Part shown: positions 1-7,858 of the stretch, piece after piece
Layout: the number at the start of each line of letters is the position of its first letter
Position numbering within the stretch: the first letter of the stretch is position 1
Notes under the pieces: model-generated
Seen by the model: the letters and a program-made list of their open reading frames with translations, nothing else
The model's database searches: none
What the model was told of the DNA's origin: nothing
NCBI GenBank assembly: GCA_006739055.1
Contig: AP019702.1
Coordinates: forward strand, 3,187,388 to 3,251,387
Direction of reading: 5' to 3'
Source: Allostella vacuolata
GTDB lineage: Bacteria; Pseudomonadota; Alphaproteobacteria; ATCC43930; Allostellaceae
Length of the DNA stretch: 64,000 nt
Program-made: the position numbers and the translations under genes

Positions 1-402
1 CAGCAGCTGATGCGCACCGGCGAGTGCGTGATGGGCATCCTGTGGCACACCCGGGCCAACATCCTGGAGCGCGACAGCGGCGGCCGCATCAAGTGGACCT
101 TCGCCGGCGGCATCCTGCAGCCCGGCATCTGGGTGGTGCCGAAGAACCCGCCGGCCGGCTCCGCCTGGGCGCACAAGGCGATCAACGCGATGCAGGATCC
201 GGCCGGTCAGGTGCTGCTGCTGGAGCGGATGGGCAACGGCCCGGCCAACCCGGCCGCCGCCGCCCTGGTGAAGCCGGAGTTCGCCCGGGTCAACCCGTCC
301 TCGCCCGAGAACATGAAGCAGCAGGTGAAGTTCGGCGGCGAATGGTGGATGGCCAACCAGGAGCAGCTGACCCAGGCCTTCCTCGACATGATCTCGTCGT
401 GA
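1..402 (+). CDS. ABC transporter substrate-binding protein, polyamine type (C-terminal part)
   Basis: The window opens inside this gene. 133 codons remain, ending at TGA 400-402. The remaining part contains the segment GGILQPGIWVVPKNPP and a helical tail with an FGGEWW motif near the end. This resembles the C-terminal lobe of family 1 extracellular solute-binding proteins of the PotD/spermidine-putrescine group. Such proteins capture substrate in the periplasm and deliver it to the membrane permeases. The gene is followed after only 4 nt by two permease genes of the same transporter class, which supports the call. The signal peptide and N-lobe lie outside the window. The ATPase subunit is not seen and is probably upstream. 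The substrate cannot be read from this fragment. Confidence 0.8.
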   Translation, partial: QQLMRTGECVMGILWHTRANILERDSGGRIKWTFAGGILQPGIWVVPKNPPAGSAWAHKAINAMQDPAGQVLLLERMGNGPANPAAAALVKPEFARVNPSSPENMKQQVKFGGEWWMANQEQLTQAFLDMISS

Positions 403-406
403 TGCC

Positions 407-1288
407 GTGACCGCGACCGCTGCCGCCGGCGCCCCCTCGGGGCGCCGGCTCGTCCTGATGAACGAGCGGACGGCCTATTGGCTGATGGTGGCCCCGGCCG
501 CCCTGCTGATGGCCGCCTTCTATTTCTATCCGCTGGCCGAGGTGTTGTGGATCAGCGTGACCGAGCCCAAGCCCGGGCTCGACAACTACGCCCAGCTCTT
601 CACCAGCGCCTCGATCCGACGGACCATCGTCACCACGCTGCGCATCTGCGTGCTGACGACGGCGATCACCATCCTGCTCGGCTACGTGGTCGCCTATGTC
701 CTGGTCCACGCCTCGCCCCGGGCGCAGCGCTGGCTCTTCCTCGGCGTGCTGGTGCCCCTGTGGATCTCGGTCCTGGTGCGCGCCTTCGCCTGGGTGACGC
801 TGCTGGCGCGCGAGGGGCTGATCAACACCACGCTGCGCGATGCCGGCCTGATCGAGCAGCCGCTCGCGCTGATCTGGAACGAGTTCGGCATCGTCATCGG
901 CATGGTCCACTACATGATCCCCTACGCCGTGCTGCCGCTCTACGCCAACATGCGCGACATCGATCCGCGCACCGTCTCGGCCGCGCGCGGCCTGGGCGGG
1001 TCCCGGTTCTACAGCTTCCGCCGGGTCTTCCTGCCGCAGAGCCTGCCCGGCATCATCGGCGCGACGGTGCTGGTGTTCATCTTCTCGCTCGGCTTCTTCG
1101 TCACCCCGGCCATCCTGGGCGGCGGCAAGACGCTGATGATCGCGGAATACATCAGCCTGCAGATCCTCGACCTGCTGCGCTGGGGGCTCGGCACCATGCT
1201 GGCATCGACGATGGTCCTGTTCATCTTCGTGCTGCTGGCGGCGCTGGCCCGGGTCGTCGACCTGAAGCGCCTGTTCGGGGCGGGCTAG
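407..1288 (+). CDS. ABC transporter permease, PotB-like
   Basis: 293 residues from a GTG start at 407. An in-frame ATG at 458 would also fit and gives MNERTAYWLMVAP. The protein begins with a short polar tail and then a hydrophobic segment (about residues 24-45). It has about six membrane spans in all. The cytoplasmic EAA-like loop near residues 195-215 reads AARGLGGSRFYSFRRVFLP, the docking site for the ATPase in binding-protein-dependent transporters. It matches the first permease of spermidine/putrescine-type systems. It lies between the binding protein (4 nt gap) and the second permease (4 nt gap), so the three are surely co-transcribed. Substrate is inferred only as polyamine-like or another small cationic or amino compound. 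Confidence 0.88.
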   Translation: MTATAAAGAPSGRRLVLMNERTAYWLMVAPAALLMAAFYFYPLAEVLWISVTEPKPGLDNYAQLFTSASIRRTIVTTLRICVLTTAITILLGYVVAYVLVHASPRAQRWLFLGVLVPLWISVLVRAFAWVTLLAREGLINTTLRDAGLIEQPLALIWNEFGIVIGMVHYMIPYAVLPLYANMRDIDPRTVSAARGLGGSRFYSFRRVFLPQSLPGIIGATVLVFIFSLGFFVTPAILGGGKTLMIAEYISLQILDLLRWGLGTMLASTMVLFIFVLLAALARVVDLKRLFGAG

Positions 1289-1292
1289 CGCC

Positions 1293-2087
1293 ATGGCCGA
1301 CGAATCCCGCATCGGCGCCGGCCGCTCCACCCGGTCGCTCGGCTGGGCGATCGTGATGTTCCTGGTGCTGCCGATCACCATCGTCGTGCCGGTGTCGCTG
1401 ACCGACCAGCGCTACCTGTCCCTGCCCCAGGACGGGCTGTCGCTGCGCCACTACCTGCACCTGATCCAGAGCGCGGAGTGGCTGTCCTCGATCGGCCAGA
1501 GCTTCGTCATCGCTCTCGGCTCGATGGTCATCTCGGTCGGCGCCGGGACCTTGTGCGCGATCGGCTGCTGGCGCATCGGCACGCGCTGGAGCGAGACGAT
1601 CCGGGTCCTGATGCTGGTGCCGATCATCGTCCCGACGATCGTCTACGCGCTCGGCCTCTACCGGCTGTGGGTGAAGCTCGACCTGCTCGACAGCTATTTC
1701 GGCGTCATGCTGGCCCATGGGGTGACCGGCATCCCCTATGTCGTCATCATCGTCTCGACCTCGCTCGCCAGCTTCGACCCCCGCCTGGAGCAGGCCGCGC
1801 GCAACCTCGGCGCCAGTGTGCCCTACACGCTGCGCCGGGTGATCCTGCCCAGCATCCTGCCCGGGGTAATCTCGGGCTCGATCTTCGCCTTCATCCATTC
1901 CTGGGACGAGCTGGTCCTGGTGCTGTTCATCGCCAGCCGTTCGATCTTCACCCTGCCGCGGCGGATCTGGGACGGGATCAACGAGCATCTCGACCCGACC
2001 ATGGCGGCGGTCGCGACGGCGTTGGTGCTGGTCACGGCCCTCCTCCTCGTCCTCGACATGCGGGCGCGCCGGCTGCGCGCCGAATAG
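1293..2087 (+). CDS. ABC transporter permease, PotC-like
   Basis: 264 residues starting with ATG at 1293. Its first membrane segment follows a short basic N-terminus. The EAA-type loop reads LEQAARNLGASVPYTLRRV (about residues 166-184), followed by LPSILPGVISG. This is the signature of the second permease of polyamine/2-aminoethylphosphonate-type importers. It pairs with the upstream permease to form the heterodimeric channel in the inner membrane. The next gene, an amidohydrolase, starts 39 nt downstream on the same strand, so transport and first hydrolysis step may be coupled in one operon. Confidence 0.88.
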   Translation: MADESRIGAGRSTRSLGWAIVMFLVLPITIVVPVSLTDQRYLSLPQDGLSLRHYLHLIQSAEWLSSIGQSFVIALGSMVISVGAGTLCAIGCWRIGTRWSETIRVLMLVPIIVPTIVYALGLYRLWVKLDLLDSYFGVMLAHGVTGIPYVVIIVSTSLASFDPRLEQAARNLGASVPYTLRRVILPSILPGVISGSIFAFIHSWDELVLVLFIASRSIFTLPRRIWDGINEHLDPTMAAVATALVLVTALLLVLDMRARRLRAE

Positions 2088-2126
2088 CTGTTCTCCAAGC
2101 CTCCACCCCACGGGAGCTCTCGCACG

Positions 2127-3725
2127 ATGATCGACCTGGAAGCGGTCAAGAAGACCGCCCTCGAATGGCTGTCCGCCAACCAGGACCAGCTGTCCCGCGA
2201 CCACCTGACGATCTGGGAGATGGCCGAGCCAGCCTGGCGCGAGTACCGCTCCTGCGCCTGGTACGTCGCCCGCCTGCGCGCCGCCGGCTGGACCGTCGAG
2301 GAAGGCTCGGCCACCATGCCGACGGCCTTCTGCGCCACCTGGGGCGACGAGGGCCCGGTGCTGGGCGGCTATGCGGAGTATGACGCGGTGCCGGGCCGCT
2401 CCCAGGCGGCCGTCCCCTACCGCCAGCCGCGGCCCAACATGAGCAAGTACGCGGCCGGCCACACCGATCCGCATTCCGGCCTCGGCATCGGGGCGCTGGC
2501 GGGGTTCCTGGCCGCCCAGCACGCGCTCCAGGCCCACGGCATCAAGGCGCGCCTCAAGTTCCTGGGCGAGCCGGCCGAGAAGATGTGTGGCTCCAAGCCG
2601 GTGCACGCCGCGCACGGCTACTACGACGACATGGACGCTGCGATCAGCTTCCATCCGGCCTCGTTCGGCGGCCTCGTCAACAGCGTGCTGTGGGACACCC
2701 ACTGCGCCCCCTACTGGAGCCGCATCTACACCTTCGAATGCGACGACCCGGAGACCTGGCTCGCCAAGCAGGCGACCGCCGGCATCCAGCACACCCATGG
2801 CGTCGCCCGGGCGCCCGGCACCATCGATGCCGTCGCCCTGATGTACACCGCCTCCAAGTTCCTCAAGGAGGCGATGCTGCCGCACAATGGCGGCTGGAGC
2901 ATCAACGAGTTCATCCTGTCGGCCGGCCAGGCCGCCGCCGACAACCTCGCCCCCAACATCGGCCAGATCCAGTACGCCTGCCGCGCCCCCTTCGTGGAGA
3001 TGCAGGAGAAGGTCTTCGCCACGCTCGACAACAACGCCGAGCACGCGGCCGCCATCACCCACTGCACGGTGCGCAAGGAGTGGATCACCAAGACCCGCCC
3101 CGGCCTGCCCAACCATGCGCTGGCCGAGATCACCTACCGCAACTTCGAGCGCGTCGGCCCGCCGAAATGGAGAGAGGAGGGCAAGGCGTTCGGCCGCGAG
3201 ATCCAGAAGACGCTGGGCATCCAGCCGATGGAGGATCCCTTCCCGCCCGAGCACGAGATGCTGACCACGCCGCAGGACGGCGAGGCTTGGTTCCGCGCCA
3301 ACCTGCCGTCCTGGCAGAAGAATTTCGCCGCCGACGACTATGTCGAATACACGTGGCACGCGCCGACCGTGCGGCTCTACGTCGCCCGGCCGATCCTGCG
3401 CGCGCCCGAGCCCGGCTATCGCTATCCGGAATGGACCCGCTTCGCCATGGGCGGCACCCCCGGCACCATCGACCCGATGTGGTCGACGGCCGGCAAGGTG
3501 ATCGCGCTGACCCTGGTCGACCTGGGCGGCGACCCGGCGGCGCTGGAGCGCTGCCGGGCGGAGTTCCGCGAGCGCACCGGCGGCGGCATCGGCGGCACGA
3601 AATGGATGCCCCCGCTCCTGCCGGAAAAGTTCCCGGCCCCGGTCGAGTATCGCTGGCCCGAATATGTCGAGACGGTGCGCGGGCGGGAATGGTCGATCCC
3701 CACCACCGCCGCGGAACGCAGCTGA
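2127..3725 (+). CDS. AbgB-like M20 family amidohydrolase
   Basis: 532 residues from ATG 2127, preceded by a purine-rich GGGAG about 10 nt upstream. It belongs to the M20 metallopeptidase/amidohydrolase family. It resembles subunit B of p-aminobenzoyl-glutamate hydrolase in the N-terminal segment (HLTIWEMAEPAWRE), a GHTDPHSG metal-site region (H112, H116) and GEPAEK (E148, E151), where the family has its catalytic and metal-binding acidic residues. AbgB proper has a GHxCGHN motif, and the altered form here suggests a different substrate. It is an amide-bond hydrolase without a signal peptide, hence cytoplasmic. It lies between polyamine-type permeases and a guanidine-modifying enzyme, so it probably acts on an imported amide. 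The exact substrate is unknown. Confidence 0.8.
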   Translation: MIDLEAVKKTALEWLSANQDQLSRDHLTIWEMAEPAWREYRSCAWYVARLRAAGWTVEEGSATMPTAFCATWGDEGPVLGGYAEYDAVPGRSQAAVPYRQPRPNMSKYAAGHTDPHSGLGIGALAGFLAAQHALQAHGIKARLKFLGEPAEKMCGSKPVHAAHGYYDDMDAAISFHPASFGGLVNSVLWDTHCAPYWSRIYTFECDDPETWLAKQATAGIQHTHGVARAPGTIDAVALMYTASKFLKEAMLPHNGGWSINEFILSAGQAAADNLAPNIGQIQYACRAPFVEMQEKVFATLDNNAEHAAAITHCTVRKEWITKTRPGLPNHALAEITYRNFERVGPPKWREEGKAFGREIQKTLGIQPMEDPFPPEHEMLTTPQDGEAWFRANLPSWQKNFAADDYVEYTWHAPTVRLYVARPILRAPEPGYRYPEWTRFAMGGTPGTIDPMWSTAGKVIALTLVDLGGDPAALERCRAEFRERTGGGIGGTKWMPPLLPEKFPAPVEYRWPEYVETVRGREWSIPTTAAERS

Positions 3726-3739
3726 CGGAGGACCGACCC

Positions 3740-4747
3740 ATGTCGATGATGACCGAGGGCGAGTACCGCTACAACATGCTGATCAAGACCTTCGCCTCGA
3801 CGCCGGAGCCCGGCTTCGAGACGGAGTCCGAGCAGGTCCGCATCTGGGGTCGCCGCTGGGGCTGCAACAACGACGTCGGCCACCTGCGCATGGTGCTGAT
3901 GCACCGGCCGGGCGACGAGCTGAAGATCGTCGACCCGAAGAAGCGCCTGCCGGACATCAACGCCTTCGGCGACGTCGAGCAGGGCTGGTACTGGCGCGGA
4001 GAGGTCATCCCGCCGCTCGACGAGATGCAGGCCCAGCACGACGAGCTGGTCCGGGTGCTGCGCGAGGAAGGCACCGAGGTCGTCTTCCTGGACCGCTGCG
4101 CCACCGGCCGGATGAAGTCCTGCTATACCCGCGACAGCATGATCGCGGTCGACGGCGGCGCCATCGTCACCCGCCTCGGGCCCCCCATCCGGCGCGGCGA
4201 GGAGGCGCCGGTGACCGAGACGCTGGCGCGCATCGGCATGCCGATCCTGCGCACCATCCACGGCACCGGCATCCTGGAGGGCGGCAGCTTCGCCTGGATC
4301 ACGCCCAAGGTCGCCGTGGTCGGCGTGTCCAGCCGGATCAACGACGAGGGCGCCCGCCAGCTGGGCGAGGTGCTGCGGACGATGGGGGTCGATCTGCTGC
4401 TGGTGCCGCTGACCGGCTATCGCCTGCACATCGACGGCGTCTTCGTGATGATCGACCCGGAGACGGCGCTCATCAACCCGACCCAGCTGCCCTTCTGGTT
4501 CCTGGAGAAGCTGAAGGAGATGCGGATCCGCACGATCGAGGTCAGCCACGAGGACCGGGCCGGCATCGTCAACTGCCTGACCGTGCGGCCGGGCCGGCTG
4601 ATCATGCCGGAAGGCGTGTCGGACCGCACCCGCGAGAAGATCGAGCGCCTGCAGATCTCGATCCGCACCGTGCCCTACGACAAGGTCTCGCTCGGCGGCG
4701 GCGGCATCCACTGCTCGACCGGCCCGCTGATCCGCGACCCGATCTGA
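3740..4747 (+). CDS. Amidinotransferase / dimethylarginine hydrolase-like enzyme
   Basis: 335 residues from ATG 3740, with ACGGAGG just upstream. The protein has the guanidine-modifying (beta/alpha-propeller) fold signature with three likely active-site residues: E180 in an EGGS motif, H230 in LHIDG and C325 in IHCSTGP near the C-terminus. This Glu-His-Cys arrangement is that of dimethylarginine dimethylaminohydrolase, arginine deiminase and glycine amidinotransferase relatives. The reaction is attack of the cysteine on a guanidino carbon, followed by hydrolysis or transfer. The gene sits 14 nt after the amidohydrolase and ends the operon that begins with the transporter. Whether it is a hydrolase or a transferase cannot be decided from sequence alone. 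Confidence 0.82.
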   Translation: MSMMTEGEYRYNMLIKTFASTPEPGFETESEQVRIWGRRWGCNNDVGHLRMVLMHRPGDELKIVDPKKRLPDINAFGDVEQGWYWRGEVIPPLDEMQAQHDELVRVLREEGTEVVFLDRCATGRMKSCYTRDSMIAVDGGAIVTRLGPPIRRGEEAPVTETLARIGMPILRTIHGTGILEGGSFAWITPKVAVVGVSSRINDEGARQLGEVLRTMGVDLLLVPLTGYRLHIDGVFVMIDPETALINPTQLPFWFLEKLKEMRIRTIEVSHEDRAGIVNCLTVRPGRLIMPEGVSDRTREKIERLQISIRTVPYDKVSLGGGGIHCSTGPLIRDPI

Positions 4748-4756
4748 CATTGACGG

Positions 4757-4796
4757 CGCTCCAATGGGACCCCAATCTATGGGTCCCATTGGAGCG
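4757..4796. promoter_or_regulatory. Perfect 16-bp inverted repeat upstream of the toxin-antitoxin pair
   Basis: Arms 4757-4772 (CGCTCCAATGGGACCC) and 4781-4796 are exact reverse complements separated by an 8-nt spacer. The right arm ends 3 nt before the antitoxin ATG at 4800. There is no T-run on either side, which argues against a simple intrinsic terminator. Antitoxins of this kind commonly bind palindromes at their own promoter, so an autoregulatory operator is the favoured reading (inference). It could also help to end transcription of the upstream operon. Confidence 0.6.
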
Positions 4797-4799
4797 ACA

Positions 4800-5414
4800 A
4801 TGTCCCACCTGTCTCGATATACAGCCGCGGAGGCCGCGTTCGTCCTGCGGGAGCCCGTGCGCGCCGTGCGAAAGGCACTGGACGCCGGTCCCGTCCGCCC
4901 GTTCCTGCTTCAACGAGCCGGCGCTGCGGTGCGAGCGATCGACTGGCGCGACCTGCTCTATCTCTATGCCGTCCGTGCCTTGCGGGAGGAACTCACGCCC
5001 AAGGCCCGGATGGATCTCTATGAAGCGGTTCGGCAGACACCGATCGATCGCGATGGCGAGGTTCGCTTCGGGCGCCTGCGGGTGTCGGTCGCCGACCTGG
5101 TCGACGAGGTGGACCGACGCACCGCGGATCTCGCCGCCCTCGCTGACCGGGTGGACTTTCGAAGCGACGGCGAACCGCTCTTGAAGGGTACGGCGATCGA
5201 AGTCTACCGGATTGCCGCTCTGCTGGCCGCTGGTATGGCGGTCGACGATGTCGCGCTCGATTATCCCTCGCTGTCGCCCGATGCGATCAAAACAGCGAGG
5301 TCCTACGCACAGGCATACCCCAAGGCGGGACGTCCCTACCCTGGCACGACGGTCAAGCGGGCGCTTCGCGGTGCGGGGCTGGACGCTCTCGACGAGGCTT
5401 TCGGTGGCGGGTGA
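4800..5414 (+). CDS. DUF433-type antitoxin (VapB-like partner of a PIN toxin)
   Basis: 204 residues from ATG 4800. An upstream in-frame ATG at 4764 would start inside the inverted repeat and has no good ribosome site. The N-terminal 70 residues contain a helix-turn-helix-like segment (YTAAEAAFVLREPVRAVRKAL). The region from about residue 125 (LKGTAIEVYRIAALLAAGM) matches DUF433, with a conserved GTxIxVyRIaaLLaaGm stretch and the following DYPSLSPDAIKTARSYA. DUF433 proteins are often antitoxins of PIN-domain RNases. The stop overlaps the GTG start of the PIN gene (GTGA), which indicates translational coupling. At about 200 residues it is longer than a classical VapB, because the DNA-binding and DUF433 parts are in one chain. 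Confidence 0.8.
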   Translation: MSHLSRYTAAEAAFVLREPVRAVRKALDAGPVRPFLLQRAGAAVRAIDWRDLLYLYAVRALREELTPKARMDLYEAVRQTPIDRDGEVRFGRLRVSVADLVDEVDRRTADLAALADRVDFRSDGEPLLKGTAIEVYRIAALLAAGMAVDDVALDYPSLSPDAIKTARSYAQAYPKAGRPYPGTTVKRALRGAGLDALDEAFGGG

Positions 5415-5845
5415 AATATCTGCTCGACACGAACGTCCTGCGGGAACTCGGCCGTACGCGGCCGCATGCCAATGTCGCCGCCTGGCTGAATACTGTCGAT
5501 GATGCGGATCTGGCGATCAGCGCTTTGACAGTCCGCGAAGTCACCATGGGGATTGAAAAATTAAGGGGTGCGAAGCCTGTCGTGGCAGCTGCGTTGGACG
5601 CAGCGACGGCGACGATCTTCCGCGCGTTCGCCGACCGGATTGTCCCAGTCGATCGGCCGGTAGCCGCGGAATGGGGGCGGCTCCTGGCCGAGAATGACCG
5701 GCATGTCGACGATACCGGTCTCGCAGCCACCGCCCGCGTCCACGGATTGATCGTGGTAACGCGCAACGCCAGGGACTTTGCTCATCGCGGAGTGAGGCTG
5801 ATCGACCCGTTCAAGAATCGCCCGAACCGCACCAGCCCAACCTGA
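5411..5845 (+). CDS. vapC: PIN-domain ribonuclease toxin, VapC-like
   Basis: 144 residues from a GTG start at 5411 that overlaps the antitoxin stop by 4 nt. All acidic residues of the PIN active site can be placed: D6 in YLLDTNVLREL, E43 in LTVREVTMGI, D101 in DDTGLAATAR, and D122 in VTRNARDF. These bind Mg2+ or Mn2+ and cut RNA, usually tRNA or mRNA, in VapC toxins. The size is normal for the family and the gene looks intact. Codon use is a little less GC-biased than its neighbours (for example an AAAAATTAAG stretch near 5556), compatible with horizontal acquisition. Toxicity and RNA target are unknown. Confidence 0.88.
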   Translation: MKYLLDTNVLRELGRTRPHANVAAWLNTVDDADLAISALTVREVTMGIEKLRGAKPVVAAALDAATATIFRAFADRIVPVDRPVAAEWGRLLAENDRHVDDTGLAATARVHGLIVVTRNARDFAHRGVRLIDPFKNRPNRTSPT

Positions 5846-5850
5846 TCGTC

Positions 5851-5882
5851 AAAGAAAGCGGCGGAACCAAGGTCCCGCCGCT
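5851..5882 (-). terminator. Intrinsic terminator of the lipoprotein gene
   Basis: Read on the minus strand, a 12-bp stem (5857-5868 with 5871-5882, one G-U pair) closes a very tight loop. It is followed by TTTCTTT (complement of 5851-5857). It lies 28 nt after the stop of the minus-strand lipoprotein gene and separates it from the convergent toxin gene. Confidence 0.7.
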
Positions 5883-5910
5883 CCATGTCGGCGGTCGTGG
5901 CCAGACCGGC

Positions 5911-6162
5911 TCAGCGCCAGACCGGCTCGCCCAGATAGAGCTGGTCCTTGTCGGTGACGGCGCCGGTTCCCGCGCCGACCCCGGCGCCGATCAGTGCGCC
6001 CGGGATGGCGCCGATGCCGCCGAAGGCGAGCCCGACCAGGGCGCCGGTGCCCGCACCCGTGCCGGCGCCGCTGGCGACGCGGTCATCCGAGCGGCTGCCG
6101 CAGGCCGCGAGGGCCAGGGCGCAGGCCGCGACCATGCCGAGGGGAATCCATTTCCTGTTCAT
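5911..6162 (-). CDS. Small glycine-zipper lipoprotein
   Basis: 83 residues from ATG at 6162, with CGGAGG about 8 nt upstream. An upstream in-frame start at 6225 would add 21 polar residues before the signal peptide and is unlikely. The N-terminus (MNRKWIPLGMVAACALALAACGS) is a lipoprotein signal with lipobox LAAC and Cys21 as the lipidated residue. The middle is a glycine zipper rich in GAGTGAG and GALIGAGVGAGTG, typical of small outer-membrane lipoproteins of the YMGG/OmpA-associated glycine-zipper type. The C-terminus DKDQLYLGEPVWR may be exposed. Function is unknown; related proteins affect envelope integrity. Confidence 0.8.
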   Translation of the reverse strand: MNRKWIPLGMVAACALALAACGSRSDDRVASGAGTGAGTGALVGLAFGGIGAIPGALIGAGVGAGTGAVTDKDQLYLGEPVWR

Positions 6163-6270
6163 TGCACGCCTCCGGTGCCGGTCATTCTTGTCCGTCCCTT
6201 CCCGAATCACTGCCGGGAGCGACACGCCAGAATAACGCCGTGCCCGCGCCGCGCGTTCCCCTTATCGGCC

Positions 6271-7515
6271 CTACTTGCGCAGATAGTCGAAGGCCGACAG
6301 CACGTGGGTGGTGACGATGTGGAGGAATTCCTCCACCGTCACGTGCTCGTCGCGCCGGCCCATGCTGACCGGGGACGGGCCATAGAGGTAGGCCGGGATG
6401 CCGTCATAGCGCCAATAGCGGGAATCCGACCCGCCCAGGCTGGACAGCGGCACCGGGGTGAAGCCCTTCAGCGCCTTCACGTTGTCCTGGAGGATGCGGA
6501 CCATCTCGCCGTTCGGGTCGGCGGCGCTGGGCGGATAGGAATGGGCGTCGAACATCTCCATCGACGCCTCGGGATGGGCCCCGACGATCGAGCGGACCTC
6601 GGCCAGCACCTCGTCGCGGTCGAAGCCGAAGGGGATGCGCAGGTCGAACTCGACCATGCAGTCGGGCGCGATCTGGTTGACCTTCAGCCCGCCCTGGATG
6701 ACGCCCGGATTGACGGTGATGAAGCGCACCACGTCGGCCGCCCCGTCGCCCATGCCCCTGTTGGTGCCGGCGATCGCCTCCGGAGTGTCGAGGGCGGCCG
6801 CGATGTCGGCCGGCATCGGCGCGCGGCGGCCGTGAAAGCGCTCCATCTCGCCGACGATGGCGGCGGCGATCTTGACCGGGTTGGCCGACAGGTGCGGATA
6901 GCCGCCATGGCCGCCCGGCGCCTTCACGGTCACCCGGAAGCGCAGCGTCCCCTTCTCCATGAAGCGGATGTTGTTGATGCCGGACGGCTCGCCGTTCAGG
7001 CAGCAGTCGCCCTTGACCTCGTCCGGGATGGTCTCGAACAGGTAGCGGGTGCCGTACTTGCCGCCCGATTGCTCGTCGGAGACGCAGGTCAGCGTCAGCT
7101 TGCCCTTCAGGTGCTCGCGCAGGCGATGAAGATAGGCATAGGCGAAGACGCCGGCGGCGGTGCCCGTCTTCATGTCCGAGGCGCCGCGGCCGAAGATCTT
7201 GCCGTCCTTGACCTCGCCCGACCAGCCATAGTCGTCGATCGCCGGGAACACGTCGATATGCCCGTTCAGCACCAGGTGGCGGCCCTCGCCGCCGCATTCA
7301 TAGGTGCCGACGACGTTCGGCATGTGGTCGAAGGCGGCGACGAAGCGGTGCGGCACCTGACGGGCCTGGAGGTAGCGGCTGATATGGTCGGCCGCCTCGC
7401 GCGTGTCGCCCGGCGGGTTGGCGCTCTTCGCCTGGAGAAAGCCGCTCATGAAGCCGATCAGCTCCTCGCGGTCGGCTTCGAGCCAGGAAAGCAGCTGGCG
7501 CTTCAGATCGTCCAT
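6271..7515 (-). CDS. M20 family metallopeptidase (ArgE/DapE/ACY1 type)
   Basis: 414 residues if it starts at ATG 7515 (MDDLKRQLL). An ATG at 7542 would add nine residues. The protein shows the family metal-site motifs in order: LVLNGHIDVFPAIDD, FGRGASDMKTG and a DEQSGGKYG segment carrying the catalytic acidic residue. A dimerisation domain with APGGHGGYPH follows, then a C-terminal SLGGSDSRYWR and a final metal-ligand His region. It removes acyl or amino-acid groups from an N-acylated substrate in the cytoplasm using one or two zinc ions. It is monocistronic, with the tRNA-His gene upstream on the same strand. It could be an acetylornithine deacetylase-like or dipeptidase-like enzyme. Confidence 0.85.
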   Translation of the reverse strand: MDDLKRQLLSWLEADREELIGFMSGFLQAKSANPPGDTREAADHISRYLQARQVPHRFVAAFDHMPNVVGTYECGGEGRHLVLNGHIDVFPAIDDYGWSGEVKDGKIFGRGASDMKTGTAAGVFAYAYLHRLREHLKGKLTLTCVSDEQSGGKYGTRYLFETIPDEVKGDCCLNGEPSGINNIRFMEKGTLRFRVTVKAPGGHGGYPHLSANPVKIAAAIVGEMERFHGRRAPMPADIAAALDTPEAIAGTNRGMGDGAADVVRFITVNPGVIQGGLKVNQIAPDCMVEFDLRIPFGFDRDEVLAEVRSIVGAHPEASMEMFDAHSYPPSAADPNGEMVRILQDNVKALKGFTPVPLSSLGGSDSRYWRYDGIPAYLYGPSPVSMGRRDEHVTVEEFLHIVTTHVLSAFDYLRK

Positions 7516-7597
7516 CGCTGGGGTCCCTTCGGGCGGGCGCACGGGGTCCCGCCGCGGGGCGACGCGGCCGGTTCAGCGCCGGGAGATCGGGAGAGAA

Positions 7598-7675
7598 TGG
7601 GGCGAGTGATGGGATTCGAACCCACGACATCCAGAATCACAATCTGGCGCTCTAACCAACTGAGCTACACCCGCC
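7598..7675 (-). tRNA. tRNA-His (anticodon GTG)
   Basis: On the minus strand the sequence begins GGCGGGTGTAGCTC and folds into a full cloverleaf. The anticodon stem is CCAGA/TCTGG around the loop TTGTGAT, giving anticodon GTG. The T-arm is GTGGG-TTCGAAT-CCCAT. The acceptor stem pairs 8 bp when the histidine-specific G-1 (position 7675) opposite C73 is counted. The CCA end is encoded at 7600-7598. G-1:C73 is the identity element of bacterial tRNA-His. Confidence 0.97.
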
Positions 7676-7858
7676 GCACGGCGGCTCGTTTACCCCCTCC
7701 TCCGGGCCGGGTCAAGGAAGCGGACGCGGGTCGGGCGCGGAAATCGTCACCGGGCGGAAACCTTCCCGGGCACGGTCATTGCCGCCCTCCGGCGGCTGGG
7801 GCATAAGTCCGCCTCGGACATCGCACGATCGAGACACCATTCGACCCGGAGGTTTTCC

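Noticed and set aside
1221-3359. Long minus-strand open frame across the PotC-like and AbgB-like genes
   Set aside because: The plus strand encodes clearly recognisable proteins throughout; the antisense product is Gly/Arg/Ala/Asp-rich without motifs.
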